From Kitasatospora cinereorecta (GTDB taxonomy: Bacteria; Actinomycetota; Actinomycetes; Streptomycetales; Streptomycetaceae), in assembly GCF_024172095.1 (NCBI RefSeq), contig NZ_JAMZDX010000007.1, positions 310,001-374,000 of the forward strand: a stretch of 64,000 bases of DNA, given 5' to 3'. The notes below the pieces were generated by a model, which did no database searches, was not told the origin of the DNA, and saw only the letters and a list, made by a program, of their open reading frames with translations. Positions 1 through 8,943 of the stretch are shown one piece after another. The first letter of the stretch is position 1. The number at the start of each line of letters is the position of its first letter. A program made the translations under genes and the position numbers.

Positions 1-637
1 CGGTGCGCAGCGGGCGGGCGTCGGGGACGGTCTCGGGCAGGAACCAGGTGACGGTGAACGAGGCGGCCAGCAGCACCAGGTGGACGACGAACGGCAGGGT
101 CAGCGGGTGGGCCGCGTACTCGGCGAGCAGGCCGGAGAGCAGCGGGCCGCAGCCCAGGCCGCCCATGTTGGCGGCGGTGGCGACGAAGCCGGCGCGGGCG
201 CGGCGTCCGGGCGGTGCGAGTTCGAGGATGTACGCGGTGGCGGTGCCGGTGAACAGGCCGGCCGACAGGCCGGAGAGCAGGCGGCCGACGCAGAGCAGGG
301 GCAGGCCCTGTTCGGCGAGGAAGGCGACCGCGCTGCCGGCCGCGAGGGCGAGGCCGCAGAGCAGGACGGGGCGGCGGCCCACGGAGTCGGAGACGTTGCC
401 GACCAGCAGCAGGACGCCGATGACGCCGAACGCGTAGATGGCGAAGACGACCGTGACCGTCAGTTCGGAGAAACCGATCTGCTCCTGGTAGAGGCCGTAG
501 AGCGGAGTGGGCAGGGTGGTGCCCGCCATGCAGACGGCGAAGGCGGCGGCGGCCTGGAGGTAACCCGTGCGACTGGTGGGCGTACGGCCGCCGGCCGCCG
601 GTTCGGTGGCCGTCCGGCCGGTCGGGCGATCCGTCAT
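1..637 (-). CDS. MFS transporter, C-terminus cut by window edge
   Basis: This is a major facilitator superfamily transporter of unknown substrate. About 212 residues are present from the ATG. Hydrophobic helices alternate with short loops, and the family loop after the second helix is visible (GNVSDSVGRRP, the DxxGRR motif), followed by a GRLLSGLSAG helix. This corresponds to roughly the first six helices. The gene has no stop inside the window. It lies 114 bp downstream of the Mca-like gene on the same strand with a hairpin between them, so it probably has its own promoter. No good ribosome binding site precedes the ATG. The family is secure; the substrate is not. Confidence 0.85.
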   Translation of the reverse strand, partial: MTDRPTGRTATEPAAGGRTPTSRTGYLQAAAAFAVCMAGTTLPTPLYGLYQEQIGFSELTVTVVFAIYAFGVIGVLLLVGNVSDSVGRRPVLLCGLALAAGSAVAFLAEQGLPLLCVGRLLSGLSAGLFTGTATAYILELAPPGRRARAGFVATAANMGGLGCGPLLSGLLAEYAAHPLTLPFVVHLVLLAASFTVTWFLPETVPDARPLRT

Positions 638-658
638 CCGGCCACGGTAGTGGACCGG

Positions 659-684
659 CCCCGCCGGGTGATGGCCCGGCGGGG
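659..684 (-). terminator. hairpin between Mca-like gene and MFS gene
   Basis: A perfect 10-bp stem (659-668 with 675-684) closes a 6-nt loop. It lies 68 bases downstream of the stop codon of the leftward Mca-like gene and just before the MFS start. It has no T run, as is usual for actinobacterial terminators. Confidence 0.5.
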
Positions 685-751
685 CGGGATGCGCCGGATG
701 GCGGTCGGCCGCCACCCGGGGGAGGGGCCGGTCGCGGCCGGTGCCGGGGGG

Positions 752-1594
752 TCAGCGCAGGCCGGCGAAGAGGTCGTTCTCGGGGACGGCGGCGCCGGTG
801 GTGTCCCGGACCCGGACGAAGGTCTCGACGCCCATCAGGTCGGTGAACCGCTCCTTGCCCATCTTCAGGAAGAAGATGTTCTCGCCCTGGCTGGCGTGCG
901 CGGCGAGGGCGTCGAACTTCTGTCCGCCGAACTCGGTGGTGTCCACCCAGGTGGTGATCTCCTCGTCGGGGAGACCGATCTCCGGGAATTCGACCACGGC
1001 CTCCGCCTCGGCCGGGTCCGGCTCCTCGAAGTCGGCCCCGAACTCGCGCATGACCTCGCCGAAGCGTTCCATCATCGAGCGCGGCGCGGTGGTCCAGTAC
1101 ACCTTCGGCGTCAGGTCGGTCAGCTCCAGGGCCGCCATGGTGATGCGGTTGGCCTGGATGTGGTCGGGGTGGCCGTAGAAGCCGTTCTCGTCGTAGGTGA
1201 CCACGACGTCGGGCCGGTAGTGCCTCATCAGCTCGGCGAGGCGGGCGGCGCCCTCGGCGACCGGCGTCCGCCAGAACGAACCGGGCGCGTCATTGGTGGC
1301 CCAGCCCATCATGCCGGAGTCGGCGTACTCCAGCAGTTCCAGGTGGTCGACGTCGAGCACCTGGCAGCTGGCCTCGAGTTCGCGGCGGCGCAGCGCGGCG
1401 ACGGCGGCCGGGTCGTGCCCGTCCTCGCCGGGCTTGACGCCCCCGGGGCCGTCGCCGCAGCCGCCGTCGGTACAGGTGACCAGGACGGTGCGGATGCCCT
1501 CCGCCGCGTACCGGGCCAGGACACCTCCCGTCCCGGTGGCCTCGTCGTCGGGGTGGGCGTGCACCGCCATCAGGGTCAGGGGCCGGTCGGCCAT
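752..1594 (-). CDS. PIG-L family deacetylase, mycothiol S-conjugate amidase (Mca)-like
   Basis: This is a zinc-dependent deacetylase or amidase of the PIG-L/LmbE family. In actinobacteria the family includes MshB (mycothiol biosynthesis) and Mca (hydrolysis of mycothiol S-conjugates for detoxification). The 280 residues contain the zinc motif AHPDDE at 13-18 and a second metal motif GHPDHI around 141-146, with YDENG just before it. The ending PENDLFAGLR resembles the Mca C-terminus, and the length is close to Mca (about 290). A GGAG site sits upstream of the ATG. Mca is the best match, but streptomycetes hold several PIG-L paralogues, so the substrate is inferred. Confidence 0.8.
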   Translation of the reverse strand: MADRPLTLMAVHAHPDDEATGTGGVLARYAAEGIRTVLVTCTDGGCGDGPGGVKPGEDGHDPAAVAALRRRELEASCQVLDVDHLELLEYADSGMMGWATNDAPGSFWRTPVAEGAARLAELMRHYRPDVVVTYDENGFYGHPDHIQANRITMAALELTDLTPKVYWTTAPRSMMERFGEVMREFGADFEEPDPAEAEAVVEFPEIGLPDEEITTWVDTTEFGGQKFDALAAHASQGENIFFLKMGKERFTDLMGVETFVRVRDTTGAAVPENDLFAGLR

Positions 1595-1806
1595 GGGGAT
1601 CTCCTCGGTTGGACGCGTTCCTGCTCCTCAACTCCACCGGCCACCGCAGGCATTCCCCGGACGGTCCGTCAGTGTGCGGCGGGACCGGCGGGACGGGCCC
1701 GGTAGGCGGATCGGGCTGCTGGACAGCGCGACCACCCGGGAAGGGGCGGGCAGCGGGAGGGGGTCGCCGTCGGTTCCCTCATGACTCCATCGGCATCGCG
1801 GTGCCG

Positions 1807-2829
1807 TCAGGGCAGGTCGTCGGCGAGGGCGGCGACGAAGGCGGCGAGTTCGGCCTGGGCGACGGGGTCGGGGACGGTGTGGGAGAGGACCGCGTGGGCG
1901 AGGGCGATGTGTTCGCGGATCCGGGCCTCCAGCCAGGTGCGGCCGCCGCACTCCTCGATCAGGTCGGCGACCTGGCGGAGCCGGTCGAGGGTGGGTTCGG
2001 CGGTGTCGTCGTAGAAGGCGGCGAGCTGGTCGCGGGCGGGTCCGGCGGCCTGGAGGGCGAAGGCGGCGAAGGCGCGGGACTTGCGGCGTCGCAGGTCGGC
2101 GAGCGGGTCCTCGAGGTCGTCGCGGGCGGTGCCCCAGATGCCCTCCCAGTCGTCGTAGAAGGCCATGGCCATGCCGGCGTGGTAGCCGAAGCGTTCGGCG
2201 GCGGCCAGGCCGTCCGGGTCGGCGCCGCGGACGAGGGCGCCGGCCAGGCAGACCCCGGCGGTGGGCAGGGCGATGGTGGATTCGAGCAGTTCGAGGGAGT
2301 GCTCCAGGCTCATCCGTGAGGTGCCCTCGGACTCCAGGTCGCGGACCTGTCCCGCCGAGCACTCGCGGATGGCGACGGCGGCCAGGCGGATGAGTTCGGT
2401 GGAGACGGGGTCACCCTTCTCGGCGAGGAGCTCGAAGGCCAGGCAGTGGAGGGCGACCCCGACCTGGATGGCGGCGGGCCCGCCGAAGGCGTTCCACAGG
2501 GTCGCTCGGCCCTTGCGGACCATTTCGCGGTCGATGATGTCGTCGTGGACCGTCCCGGCGGCCGACATCAGGGTGCCGGCCACGGCGGCGGTGCGGACCG
2601 GGTCCCAGTCCTCGGGGCGGCTGCCCGCGCAGAGCAGGGCGACCAGCGCGGGTCGCCGCCGGAAGCCGACCGGGGCGGTCGGTCGGCCCTCGGTGTCGAC
2701 CCACCCGAAGTGGTACTCCGTCATCCGCCGAACGGGCTCGTCGAGCCGCGCCACGGCGTCGCGCAGCGCGGGCTCCATGTAGGCGATGACGTCCTGGGTG
2801 ATCTGCTGCGAGGTGCGCACGGTCTGCAC
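1807..2829 (-). CDS. polyprenyl (isoprenyl diphosphate) synthetase family protein
   Basis: This is a trans-isoprenyl diphosphate synthase-like protein of 340 residues, the family that condenses IPP with allylic diphosphates in the cytoplasm. The first aspartate-rich motif DDIID is at 96-100, preceded by GTVH and followed by RKGRATLW. The second aspartate region reads YDDWEGIWG at 225-233 and then RDDLEDPLADLRRRKS. In the usual form, DDxxG/D is followed by a GKP-type segment, which is replaced here. The GTG start is chosen for the GGAGACC site seven bases upstream. A LysR gene lies upstream on the same strand. The product chain length cannot be told from sequence. Confidence 0.85.
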   Translation of the reverse strand: MQTVRTSQQITQDVIAYMEPALRDAVARLDEPVRRMTEYHFGWVDTEGRPTAPVGFRRRPALVALLCAGSRPEDWDPVRTAAVAGTLMSAAGTVHDDIIDREMVRKGRATLWNAFGGPAAIQVGVALHCLAFELLAEKGDPVSTELIRLAAVAIRECSAGQVRDLESEGTSRMSLEHSLELLESTIALPTAGVCLAGALVRGADPDGLAAAERFGYHAGMAMAFYDDWEGIWGTARDDLEDPLADLRRRKSRAFAAFALQAAGPARDQLAAFYDDTAEPTLDRLRQVADLIEECGGRTWLEARIREHIALAHAVLSHTVPDPVAQAELAAFVAALADDLP

Positions 2830-2993
2830 TGGGGGTCTCCGACACTCTCGGGTGGCCACGGACGGGCGCCGCGCGCCTCCGCGGGGGAAGCCGGCGCGGC
2901 CCTGCTGCCATGACGCCCGGTCAAGGCCGCGCCCGCAACCGGGCGCGGCCCGAGCAGACGAGGCCCCAGGGCAGACGACGGCCGTGGCGGAGG

Positions 2994-3908
2994 TCAGGCC
3001 GGTGCGGTGGCCGCGGCGGCGCGGGCGACCTCGCGCAGCAGCGGGAGCAGCAGCTGCTCGGACGCGGTGAGCGGGCGGGCGAGGGTCCAGCTGGCGGTGA
3101 CGGTGCGCGGTTCGGGGGACGGATGGACGGTGAGTTCGGCGAGTTCTCCGTGGCGCACGTCGAGCCGGACGGAGCTGCGCGGCACCAGCCCGATCCCGAG
3201 GCCGAGCCGGACGGCCTCCTTGACGCCCTCGGTGCCCCACAGGTCGAGGGTGCGGGCGCCGGCCAGCTCCCAGCCGTGCAGCAGGTCGGTCAGCTGGCGG
3301 CGGGTCTGCGAGCCGCACTCGCGCAGCAAGAAGGTCTCGCCGGCCAGGTCGGCGGGGACGAGTTCCTTGCCGGCCAAGGGGTGGTCGGCCGGGCCGATCA
3401 GCACCATCGGGTCCTCGGCGAGGCGTTCGGAGCGGTGCCGGCCGGGCGGCAGCGGGCCGCCGCTGAGGCCGATGCCGGTGCGGCCCTCCTCCAGGGCCTC
3501 GGCGAGCCGGTCGGCGGTGGTCACGTCGAGGGTGACCTGGGTGGCGGGTTCGCGGCGCTTCAGTTCGCGCAGGACGTGCGGGAGGAACTGCCCGCCGATG
3601 GTGCTGGTGCTGCCGATGACCAGGGGCTCGCGGTTGAGCTGGGCGGCCGCGTGGACGGCCTTGACGGTGCGGTCGGCGAGCGCGAGCACCTCCCGGCCCT
3701 GGGCCAGCAGCACTTCGCCGGCGAGGGTGGGGCGGATCTTCGGGCCCGAGCGGTCGACCAGTTGGGTCCGCAGGGCGATCTCCAGGTTCTGGACCTGTTT
3801 CGAGACCGAGGACTGGCTCAGGAACAGGACCTGGCTCGCCGCCGAGAACCCCTCGCACTCGATGACCTGCGCGAATATCGCCAGCTGATTGAGGTTCAGT
3901 CGCATCAT
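2994..3908 (-). CDS. LysR family transcriptional regulator
   Basis: This is a 304-residue LysR-type regulator. The N-terminal winged helix-turn-helix (about 5-65) contains the typical FSAASQVLFLSQSSVSKQVQ stretch. It is followed by a periplasmic-binding-like effector domain (about 95-300). There are two adjacent ATGs; the first is preceded at close range by GAGCGAGG. LysR proteins normally control a neighbouring gene and themselves. Candidates here are the same-strand polyprenyl synthetase 164 bp downstream or the rightward exported-redox operon that begins 366 bp away. The target is not determined by sequence. Confidence 0.88.
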   Translation of the reverse strand: MMRLNLNQLAIFAQVIECEGFSAASQVLFLSQSSVSKQVQNLEIALRTQLVDRSGPKIRPTLAGEVLLAQGREVLALADRTVKAVHAAAQLNREPLVIGSTSTIGGQFLPHVLRELKRREPATQVTLDVTTADRLAEALEEGRTGIGLSGGPLPPGRHRSERLAEDPMVLIGPADHPLAGKELVPADLAGETFLLRECGSQTRRQLTDLLHGWELAGARTLDLWGTEGVKEAVRLGLGIGLVPRSSVRLDVRHGELAELTVHPSPEPRTVTASWTLARPLTASEQLLLPLLREVARAAAATAPA

Positions 3909-4274
3909 GGCCTCGCTCGCGTCCGGACGGTGTGGGACACAGGGGGGCCGGCGCGGAACCAGGGGGCCCGGCCGGGTAGGGCAATGTACCGCGCACCGAG
4001 GTCCGCGCCACAGCGCGGTTCCACCGGTGCCCGTCGGACGTGTGCGCTCGATTTCCCCTGCCCCGCACACGGTCTGACGGATGGTCGGGTCAGTGTGACC
4101 GCAGCCGTCCCCGGGATGCAAGTGATGTGTGCCCGCCGGTAAAGGATTGGCAAAGGAGCGGGACGAAACCCCGGATCCGGCCTCTTTTCACGGTGACCGG
4201 CCCGCCCGTGGTGGCGGACTTCCCGGCCCGGTGCCCGACCACGGCCCGCGATACCGAAATGGATGGGAAAGCCG
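3909..4274. other. divergent intergenic region upstream of LysR and the redox operon
   Basis: These 366 bp separate the LysR gene from the DUF4142 gene. I see no coding signal: open frames that cross it are extensions of neighbouring genes with poor codon use. It must hold the divergent promoters, but I cannot point to a convincing -10/-35 pair or to a clear T-N11-A LysR box. Confidence 0.5.
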
Positions 4275-4988
4275 ATGTCCCCTTCGAGGAAGAAACGCGG
4301 ACCCGGAAGCAGCGCCTATGCCTTTCAGGTCCCGATCGGCATTCCGCGCTCCTTCGCCACCCTGTTGGTGATCGTGGCGATGGCGTCGACGCTGGTGGCG
4401 CTGGTGGTGCCGATTGCCCGGTCGGCGGGCTCGTACAGCATGCCCAAGGCCCAGGAGTCGCCCGCGACGGTGCAGACGCCGACCGGGCCGCTGACCGCGC
4501 TCGACCGGGACTTCGTCAAGCGGGTCCGCTGGGCCGGGCTGTGGGAGATCCCCGCAGGTCGGATGGCCCTTGCGAAGGGGACCACCCCCGAGGTGAGGAC
4601 CGCCGGCCAGCACCTGGTGGACGGGCACACCGAGCTCGACCGGGACACCCTGGACACCGCCCAGACGCTTGGGCTGTCCGTTCCCGACGAGCCCAACGAC
4701 CAGCAGAAGGGCTGGCTGAAACAGCTGGAGGCGGCCCAGGGCGAGGAGTTCGACCGGTTGTTCGCCAACATTGTGCGCAATGCCCACGGCCAGGTGTTCG
4801 CCGTCGTCGCCCAGGTGCGGGCGAACACCAAGAATTCCGCGGTCCGGGATCTCGCGACGATCGCCAACGACACGGTGCTCGACCACATGACGGTCCTGGA
4901 GAACACCGGGCTGGTGACATTCGCCGCAGCTGCCTCTTTCCACGGCCTGCCCGGCAGGCCCGAACCCGTTTCGAGGGTGAGCATATGA
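4275..4988 (+). CDS. DUF4142 exported/membrane-anchored protein
   Basis: This 237-residue protein has one N-terminal hydrophobic segment (about residues 23-43) and then a helical, Met/His-containing exported domain of the DUF4142 type: FVKRVRWAGLWEIPAGRMALAKG, split here as FVKRVRWAGLWE and AGRMALAKG, then AGQHLVDGHTELD. DUF4142 is a ferritin-like four-helix bundle of unknown function. I start at the second ATG because GGGAAAG lies just before it; the ATG twelve bases upstream has no site. Its stop overlaps the next ATG by four bases (ATGA), so translation is coupled to the DUF1996 gene. Confidence 0.82.
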   Translation: MSPSRKKRGPGSSAYAFQVPIGIPRSFATLLVIVAMASTLVALVVPIARSAGSYSMPKAQESPATVQTPTGPLTALDRDFVKRVRWAGLWEIPAGRMALAKGTTPEVRTAGQHLVDGHTELDRDTLDTAQTLGLSVPDEPNDQQKGWLKQLEAAQGEEFDRLFANIVRNAHGQVFAVVAQVRANTKNSAVRDLATIANDTVLDHMTVLENTGLVTFAAAASFHGLPGRPEPVSRVSI

Positions 4989-6385
4989 GGATTCACAAAC
5001 GCGACAAAGCCAGGCGCAGGGTGTTCGCCCTGCTGCTGGCCGGGGTGGTGGCGGTCAGCGGCGCGTCCGTCCTCGCCGCGGCGGCGTTCGCCGGCCAGCG
5101 CCCGTGGTGGTCGCAGCAGCAGGCCGGCGCCAACGGCCAGGTGGGCACGGTCGCCTGCGGCGACGTCGGGGAGGCCCTGGACACCGTCCCCGAAGCCGCC
5201 CAGCCCGACGTCGACCGCGACCTCGCCGACCTGGACGTCCAGGTGGCCGACGCCTACCGCAGCCTGGCGGAGCCCGGCGCCGGAGGCGGCGAGCAGCGCG
5301 TGATGGGCGCCCTCGCCCAGAAGCGGTCCGCCACCCTGCAGAAGATCGCCGCCAACGCCGGCCCCGACTCCGGCCTGCCGAAGGACCTCAGCGGCCTCGC
5401 CAACTGCGCGGTCCGGCGCGACCTGGTGGTCGACGCCTCCGCCCGCGACTTCAGCGCCGACGGCCGCGGCGGCACCACCCCCGACAAGAACGCCGCGTCG
5501 GCCGCGAAGTCCGGCGGCCTCGGCCGCAGCTTCGTCGACATCAGGTCGGTCGCCCCCAACACCGCCAAGCCCGCCCGCACCGGAAACGCCAACGGCACCT
5601 TCACCTCCCAGTGCGGACGCAACGAGAACCGCCACCTCAACCCCGACAACGTCATCGTGGCACCCGGCGTGAGCAACGGCGCCCACCACATGCACGACTA
5701 CGTGGGCAACAAGGACACCGACGGCTTCTCCTCCAACAACAAGCTCGCCGGCGCCGGCACCACCTGCACCAACGGCGACCAGTCCGCCTACTACTGGCCG
5801 GTGCTGCGCGTCCTCGACGGCACCAACGAGAAGGACGCCAAGGCCCCCGGCGGCGGCAAGGACCGCAACATCGGACGCATCCTGCAGCCCGCCGAGGTGG
5901 GCATCACCTACACCTCCGCCACCGGCAACAAGGTCCAGCCGATGACCCGCTTCCTGCGCATCGTCACCGGCGACGCCAAGGCCCTCACCAACGGACCCGC
6001 CAACGCCCACGCCTCGTGGAGCTGCACCGGCTTCGAGGACCGCCAGCTCGCCGACAAGTACCCGATCTGCCCGAGCGGCAGCCGGGTGGTGCGCACCCTG
6101 AAGTTCCCCGACTGCTGGGACGGCAAGAACATCGACAGCGCCAACCACCGCACCCACACCGCCTTCTCCAAGAACGGCAGCTGCCCGAAGAACTTCCGGG
6201 CCATCCCGCAACTGACCGAGCGGGTCGCCTACGACGTGCCCACCGGTGTGCGCTTCGCCGTCGACAGCTTCCCCGAACAGCTCCACAACCCGATCACCGA
6301 CCACGGGGACTTCATCAACGTGATGAGCCGGAACCTGCTGGACCAGGTGGTGAGCTGCATCAACGAGGGCCGACGCTGCGGATGA
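4985..6385 (+). CDS. DUF1996 domain secreted protein
   Basis: This is an exported protein of 466 residues. A basic N-terminus and hydrophobic segment end near AAAAFAGQ (about residue 37), consistent with a Sec signal or anchor. The C-terminal two thirds match DUF1996: FTSQCGRNENRHLNPDN, GVSNGAHHMHDYVGN, YYWPVLRVLDG, KFPDCWDGKN and HRTHTAF. It has several paired cysteines and many histidines. DUF1996 proteins are extracellular in actinobacteria and fungi and have no settled function. GAGGGTGAG precedes the ATG, which overlaps the upstream stop. It sits second in the putative redox operon. Confidence 0.85.
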   Translation: MRIHKRDKARRRVFALLLAGVVAVSGASVLAAAAFAGQRPWWSQQQAGANGQVGTVACGDVGEALDTVPEAAQPDVDRDLADLDVQVADAYRSLAEPGAGGGEQRVMGALAQKRSATLQKIAANAGPDSGLPKDLSGLANCAVRRDLVVDASARDFSADGRGGTTPDKNAASAAKSGGLGRSFVDIRSVAPNTAKPARTGNANGTFTSQCGRNENRHLNPDNVIVAPGVSNGAHHMHDYVGNKDTDGFSSNNKLAGAGTTCTNGDQSAYYWPVLRVLDGTNEKDAKAPGGGKDRNIGRILQPAEVGITYTSATGNKVQPMTRFLRIVTGDAKALTNGPANAHASWSCTGFEDRQLADKYPICPSGSRVVRTLKFPDCWDGKNIDSANHRTHTAFSKNGSCPKNFRAIPQLTERVAYDVPTGVRFAVDSFPEQLHNPITDHGDFINVMSRNLLDQVVSCINEGRRCG

Positions 6386-6459
6386 GCCCCACCGGCCGCC
6401 GGGAGGGTCCCGGCCGCCCGGATCGAGCAGACCACGGAACACGGGCGGAGGTCCCGGTG

Positions 6460-7332
6460 ATGTTGACAGGGCAAGGACGCCGAGCCTGGCACTCGGCCGC
6501 CGGACCGGCGCGGGCGGGACGAGCCGCCGCGACGGGCCGGGCGGGCAGAGGAGACCGGGCGACGCGGGCCCGTCGCGACGGGCAGGCACCGGGCGACACC
6601 GGAGCGAACCGTCCGGAGGGCGCGGGCCGGTCCCGCCGGGGCCCGTGGTCGCTGCTCCCGTGGCTGACCGCAGGCCTGGCACTGACCGCGGTGCTGGTCA
6701 ACGGCGCACTGCAGGCCTTCCTCGGGGTCGCCGCCGGGGTCCTCGCCCTGGTGTCGTTCTCCTCCGCCGTCCTGTGGGGGCTCGCCGCCACCGACCGGCT
6801 GGTGCTCTACCCCGTGCACCGCCTGGCCGCCCAGGCGATCCACCGGACGATGGGCATCGGGGGCGTGGTCTTCCTCGTCCTGCACGTGTGGATGAACCTG
6901 ATCCAGCACCAGATCGGCGCGCTGGCGGCGTTCGTACCGTTCACCGACCCGCGCAAACCGGTCCTGATGGGCCTCGGCGTGCTGGCCGGCTACGTACTGC
7001 TGGCGGTGGCCTTCGCCGGCGCGGCCCGCGGCCTGCTGGCCCGCACCGGCGAGGCCCGCCGGTGGCGGATCGTCCACATCCTCGCCTACCCCGCGTGGGG
7101 CGCCGGCCTGATCCACGGGCTGAACGCCGGCCGGCTGCCCGCCTCCTGGGTGACCGTCATGTACGGCGCCGCCGTGGTCGGCGTGATTCTCGCACTCGGC
7201 CTGCGGCTCGCCCTGCAGGAACGCGGTGCGCAGGGCCGGAGCGCCGTCCCGCGCCGGCCCGAGACGGTCGGCCGGCCGCCGGCGGGCACCACCGCCGGCG
7301 CCGGCTCCGGCAGGGGACGGCGGGTGGGATGA
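6460..7332 (+). CDS. haem-b-type six-helix membrane protein (ferric-reductase/cytochrome b-like)
   Basis: This 290-residue protein has a basic N-terminal tail of about 65 residues, six predicted membrane helices and a basic, proline-rich C-terminus. Histidines lie in or at the ends of the helices (HRTMGIGGVVFLVLHVW, then IQH; IVHILAYPAWGAGLIHG), the pattern of bis-haem ferric-reductase-like transmembrane domains. No FAD/NAD reductase domain is attached. The start is the ATG with GGAGG eight bases upstream; an ATG 78 bases earlier overlaps the previous stop but has no site. The stop overlaps the NuoF-like start (ATGA). I infer that it carries electrons across the membrane; haem binding is not proven. 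Confidence 0.75.
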   Translation: MLTGQGRRAWHSAAGPARAGRAAATGRAGRGDRATRARRDGQAPGDTGANRPEGAGRSRRGPWSLLPWLTAGLALTAVLVNGALQAFLGVAAGVLALVSFSSAVLWGLAATDRLVLYPVHRLAAQAIHRTMGIGGVVFLVLHVWMNLIQHQIGALAAFVPFTDPRKPVLMGLGVLAGYVLLAVAFAGAARGLLARTGEARRWRIVHILAYPAWGAGLIHGLNAGRLPASWVTVMYGAAVVGVILALGLRLALQERGAQGRSAVPRRPETVGRPPAGTTAGAGSGRGRRVG

Positions 7333-8765
7333 ACGGCGCACCGATCGCCTGGCTCGGCCGGCCCGTCCTGTTCGCCGGCCTGGAACAGATCGAACGGCTC
7401 GACCACCGCGACCACCTGGTCGTCCACGGCCGGCTGCCGTCCATGCCGATCGACGAAGTGGCCGACCTGGCCGAGAACGTCGACCTGCGCGGCCGCGGCG
7501 GCGCCGGATTCCCGTTCGCCACGAAGATCCGGGCCGTCGCCAAGTCGGCCGCCCGGCGCCGCGCCCGACCGGTCGTCGTCGTCAACGGAACGGAAGGAGA
7601 ACCGAGTTGCCTCAAGGACGCCGCCCTGCTGCTGCGCACCCCCCACCTGGTCCTGGACGGGGCCCTGCTGGCCGCCGACGCGCTCGATGCCGAACAGGTG
7701 GTGCTCGGAGTCACCCGCGCCGACACCGAGCAGTCGCTGCGCACGGCGCTCGCCGAACGCCGCTCCACCCCGCTCCCGGTCTCCGTCGCCCGGCTCCCGG
7801 AACGCTTCGTCTCGGGGGAGGGGAGCTCCCTGGCCCGCGGGGTCACCGGCGGGCTCGCCCTCCCGCGCGGCGGCGGCGTACGGACCAGCGACAGCGGAGT
7901 CGGCGGACTGCCCACCCTGCTCTCCAACGCCGAGACGTACGCCCAGCTCGCGGTCGCGGCCCGCCTCGGGGCGCTGCCGTACCGTGAGGTCGGCCTGCCC
8001 TCGGAACCCGGAACCGTCCTGCTGACGCTGGCCGGCTCGCAGGTGGTGGAGACGCCGACGGGCGTCCCGCTCGGCGAGCTGCTCGCGATGTTCGACCTCG
8101 ACATCGGACAGGGAGTCCTGACCGGTGGATTCCACGGGACCTGGCTCACCCCCGAGGCCGCGGCCACCGCCGTGATCTCCCGCCAGTCCCTGCGCGGCCT
8201 CGGCGGAGCGCTCGGTGCCGGAGCGATCCTGCCGCTGCCGCCCACCACCTGCCCGCTGGGCGAGGTCGTCCGGGTCTCCCGCTGGCTGGCCGACGAGACC
8301 GCGGGCCAGTGCGGGCCCTGCTACCTCGGACTGCCCGCCCTGACCACCGCACTGGAGGAGGTGGTGCTGGGCGGTGGCCGCGCCGCCCTGCAGAACGTCG
8401 AGAACCTGATGCGGGCCGTCACCAAACGCGGCGCGTGCAGTCACCCCGACGCCGCCGCCCGGTTCGTCGCCTCCGCCCTGGAGGTCTTCGACGAGGACCT
8501 CCAACTGCACTCCCAGCAGTACGGCTGCGGCCGGCCGGTCCAGAACGTGCTGCCGCTCCCCGCCGAGGAGAGCGCTGCCAGCATCGTCGTGGACTGGACG
8601 CTCTGCGAGGCCCACGGCCTGTGCACCAGCGTCCTGCCCGAGGTCATCAGCCTGGCGGCGGACGGCTTCCCCTCCGCCGCCGTCATGCCCGTCCCGCCGC
8701 AGCTGCTCCAGCGGGCGGCCCGGGCGGTCGACCGGTGCCCCGCGCTGGCGCTGAAGATCCGCTGA
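7329..8765 (+). CDS. NuoF-like flavoprotein fused to a ferredoxin domain
   Basis: This is a cytosolic flavo-iron-sulfur protein of 478 residues. The first 400 residues resemble NuoF (complex I 51-kDa subunit): GRGGAGFP at 55-62 (FMN/NADH site), VVNGTEGEP near 85-92, an SLBB-like segment, and a C-terminal iron-sulfur region. In NuoF the iron-sulfur motif is CxxCxxC plus a distant Cys; here it reads QCGPCYLG with a later GACSH, so one usual cysteine is missing. The last 60 residues form a ferredoxin-like domain (LCEAHGLC, then RCPALAL), a three-cysteine pattern typical of actinobacterial [3Fe-4S] ferredoxins. It is coupled by ATGA overlap to the membrane protein, its likely electron acceptor. 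Confidence 0.82.
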   Translation: MNGAPIAWLGRPVLFAGLEQIERLDHRDHLVVHGRLPSMPIDEVADLAENVDLRGRGGAGFPFATKIRAVAKSAARRRARPVVVVNGTEGEPSCLKDAALLLRTPHLVLDGALLAADALDAEQVVLGVTRADTEQSLRTALAERRSTPLPVSVARLPERFVSGEGSSLARGVTGGLALPRGGGVRTSDSGVGGLPTLLSNAETYAQLAVAARLGALPYREVGLPSEPGTVLLTLAGSQVVETPTGVPLGELLAMFDLDIGQGVLTGGFHGTWLTPEAAATAVISRQSLRGLGGALGAGAILPLPPTTCPLGEVVRVSRWLADETAGQCGPCYLGLPALTTALEEVVLGGGRAALQNVENLMRAVTKRGACSHPDAAARFVASALEVFDEDLQLHSQQYGCGRPVQNVLPLPAEESAASIVVDWTLCEAHGLCTSVLPEVISLAADGFPSAAVMPVPPQLLQRAARAVDRCPALALKIR

Positions 8766-8880
8766 GCGCCGGCCCACCGGCCCCGGTCCCTCTCCGACCG
8801 CCCACCCGTCCTCTCACCCGTACCCGACCACACACGCCCGACCGAACCGACCGTCCGCACGTCCGAACACCCCGCCGACC

Positions 8881-8911
8881 GGCCGGGCCGGACCTCCCCT
8901 CCGGCCCGGCC
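8881..8911 (+). terminator. hairpin between NuoF-like and secreted-repeat genes
   Basis: A perfect 12-bp GC stem (8881-8892 with 8900-8911) closes a 7-nt loop in the 178-bp gap between the two genes. It could terminate, attenuate or stabilise the upstream transcript. The start codon of the next gene is 32 bases downstream, so a partial terminator inside an operon is likely. Confidence 0.5.
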
Positions 8912-8943
8912 CGACCGGACCGACCGAAGACAAGGAAGAGACC

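Noticed and set aside
2830..4068. N-terminal extension of the polyprenyl synthetase across the LysR gene
   Set aside because: Arg/Pro-rich antiphase translation; the LysR frame is the real gene and a GGAG-supported GTG exists at 2829.
4040..4984. N-terminal extension of the DUF1996 protein by 315 codons
   Set aside because: It overlaps the DUF4142 gene in another frame and has no signal peptide; the real start is the ATG with GAGGGTGAG at 4985.
6382..6459. ATG overlapping the DUF1996 stop as the start of the haem-type membrane protein
   Set aside because: The overlap is attractive, but the ATG 78 bases later has GGAGG at ideal distance; kept only as an alternative.
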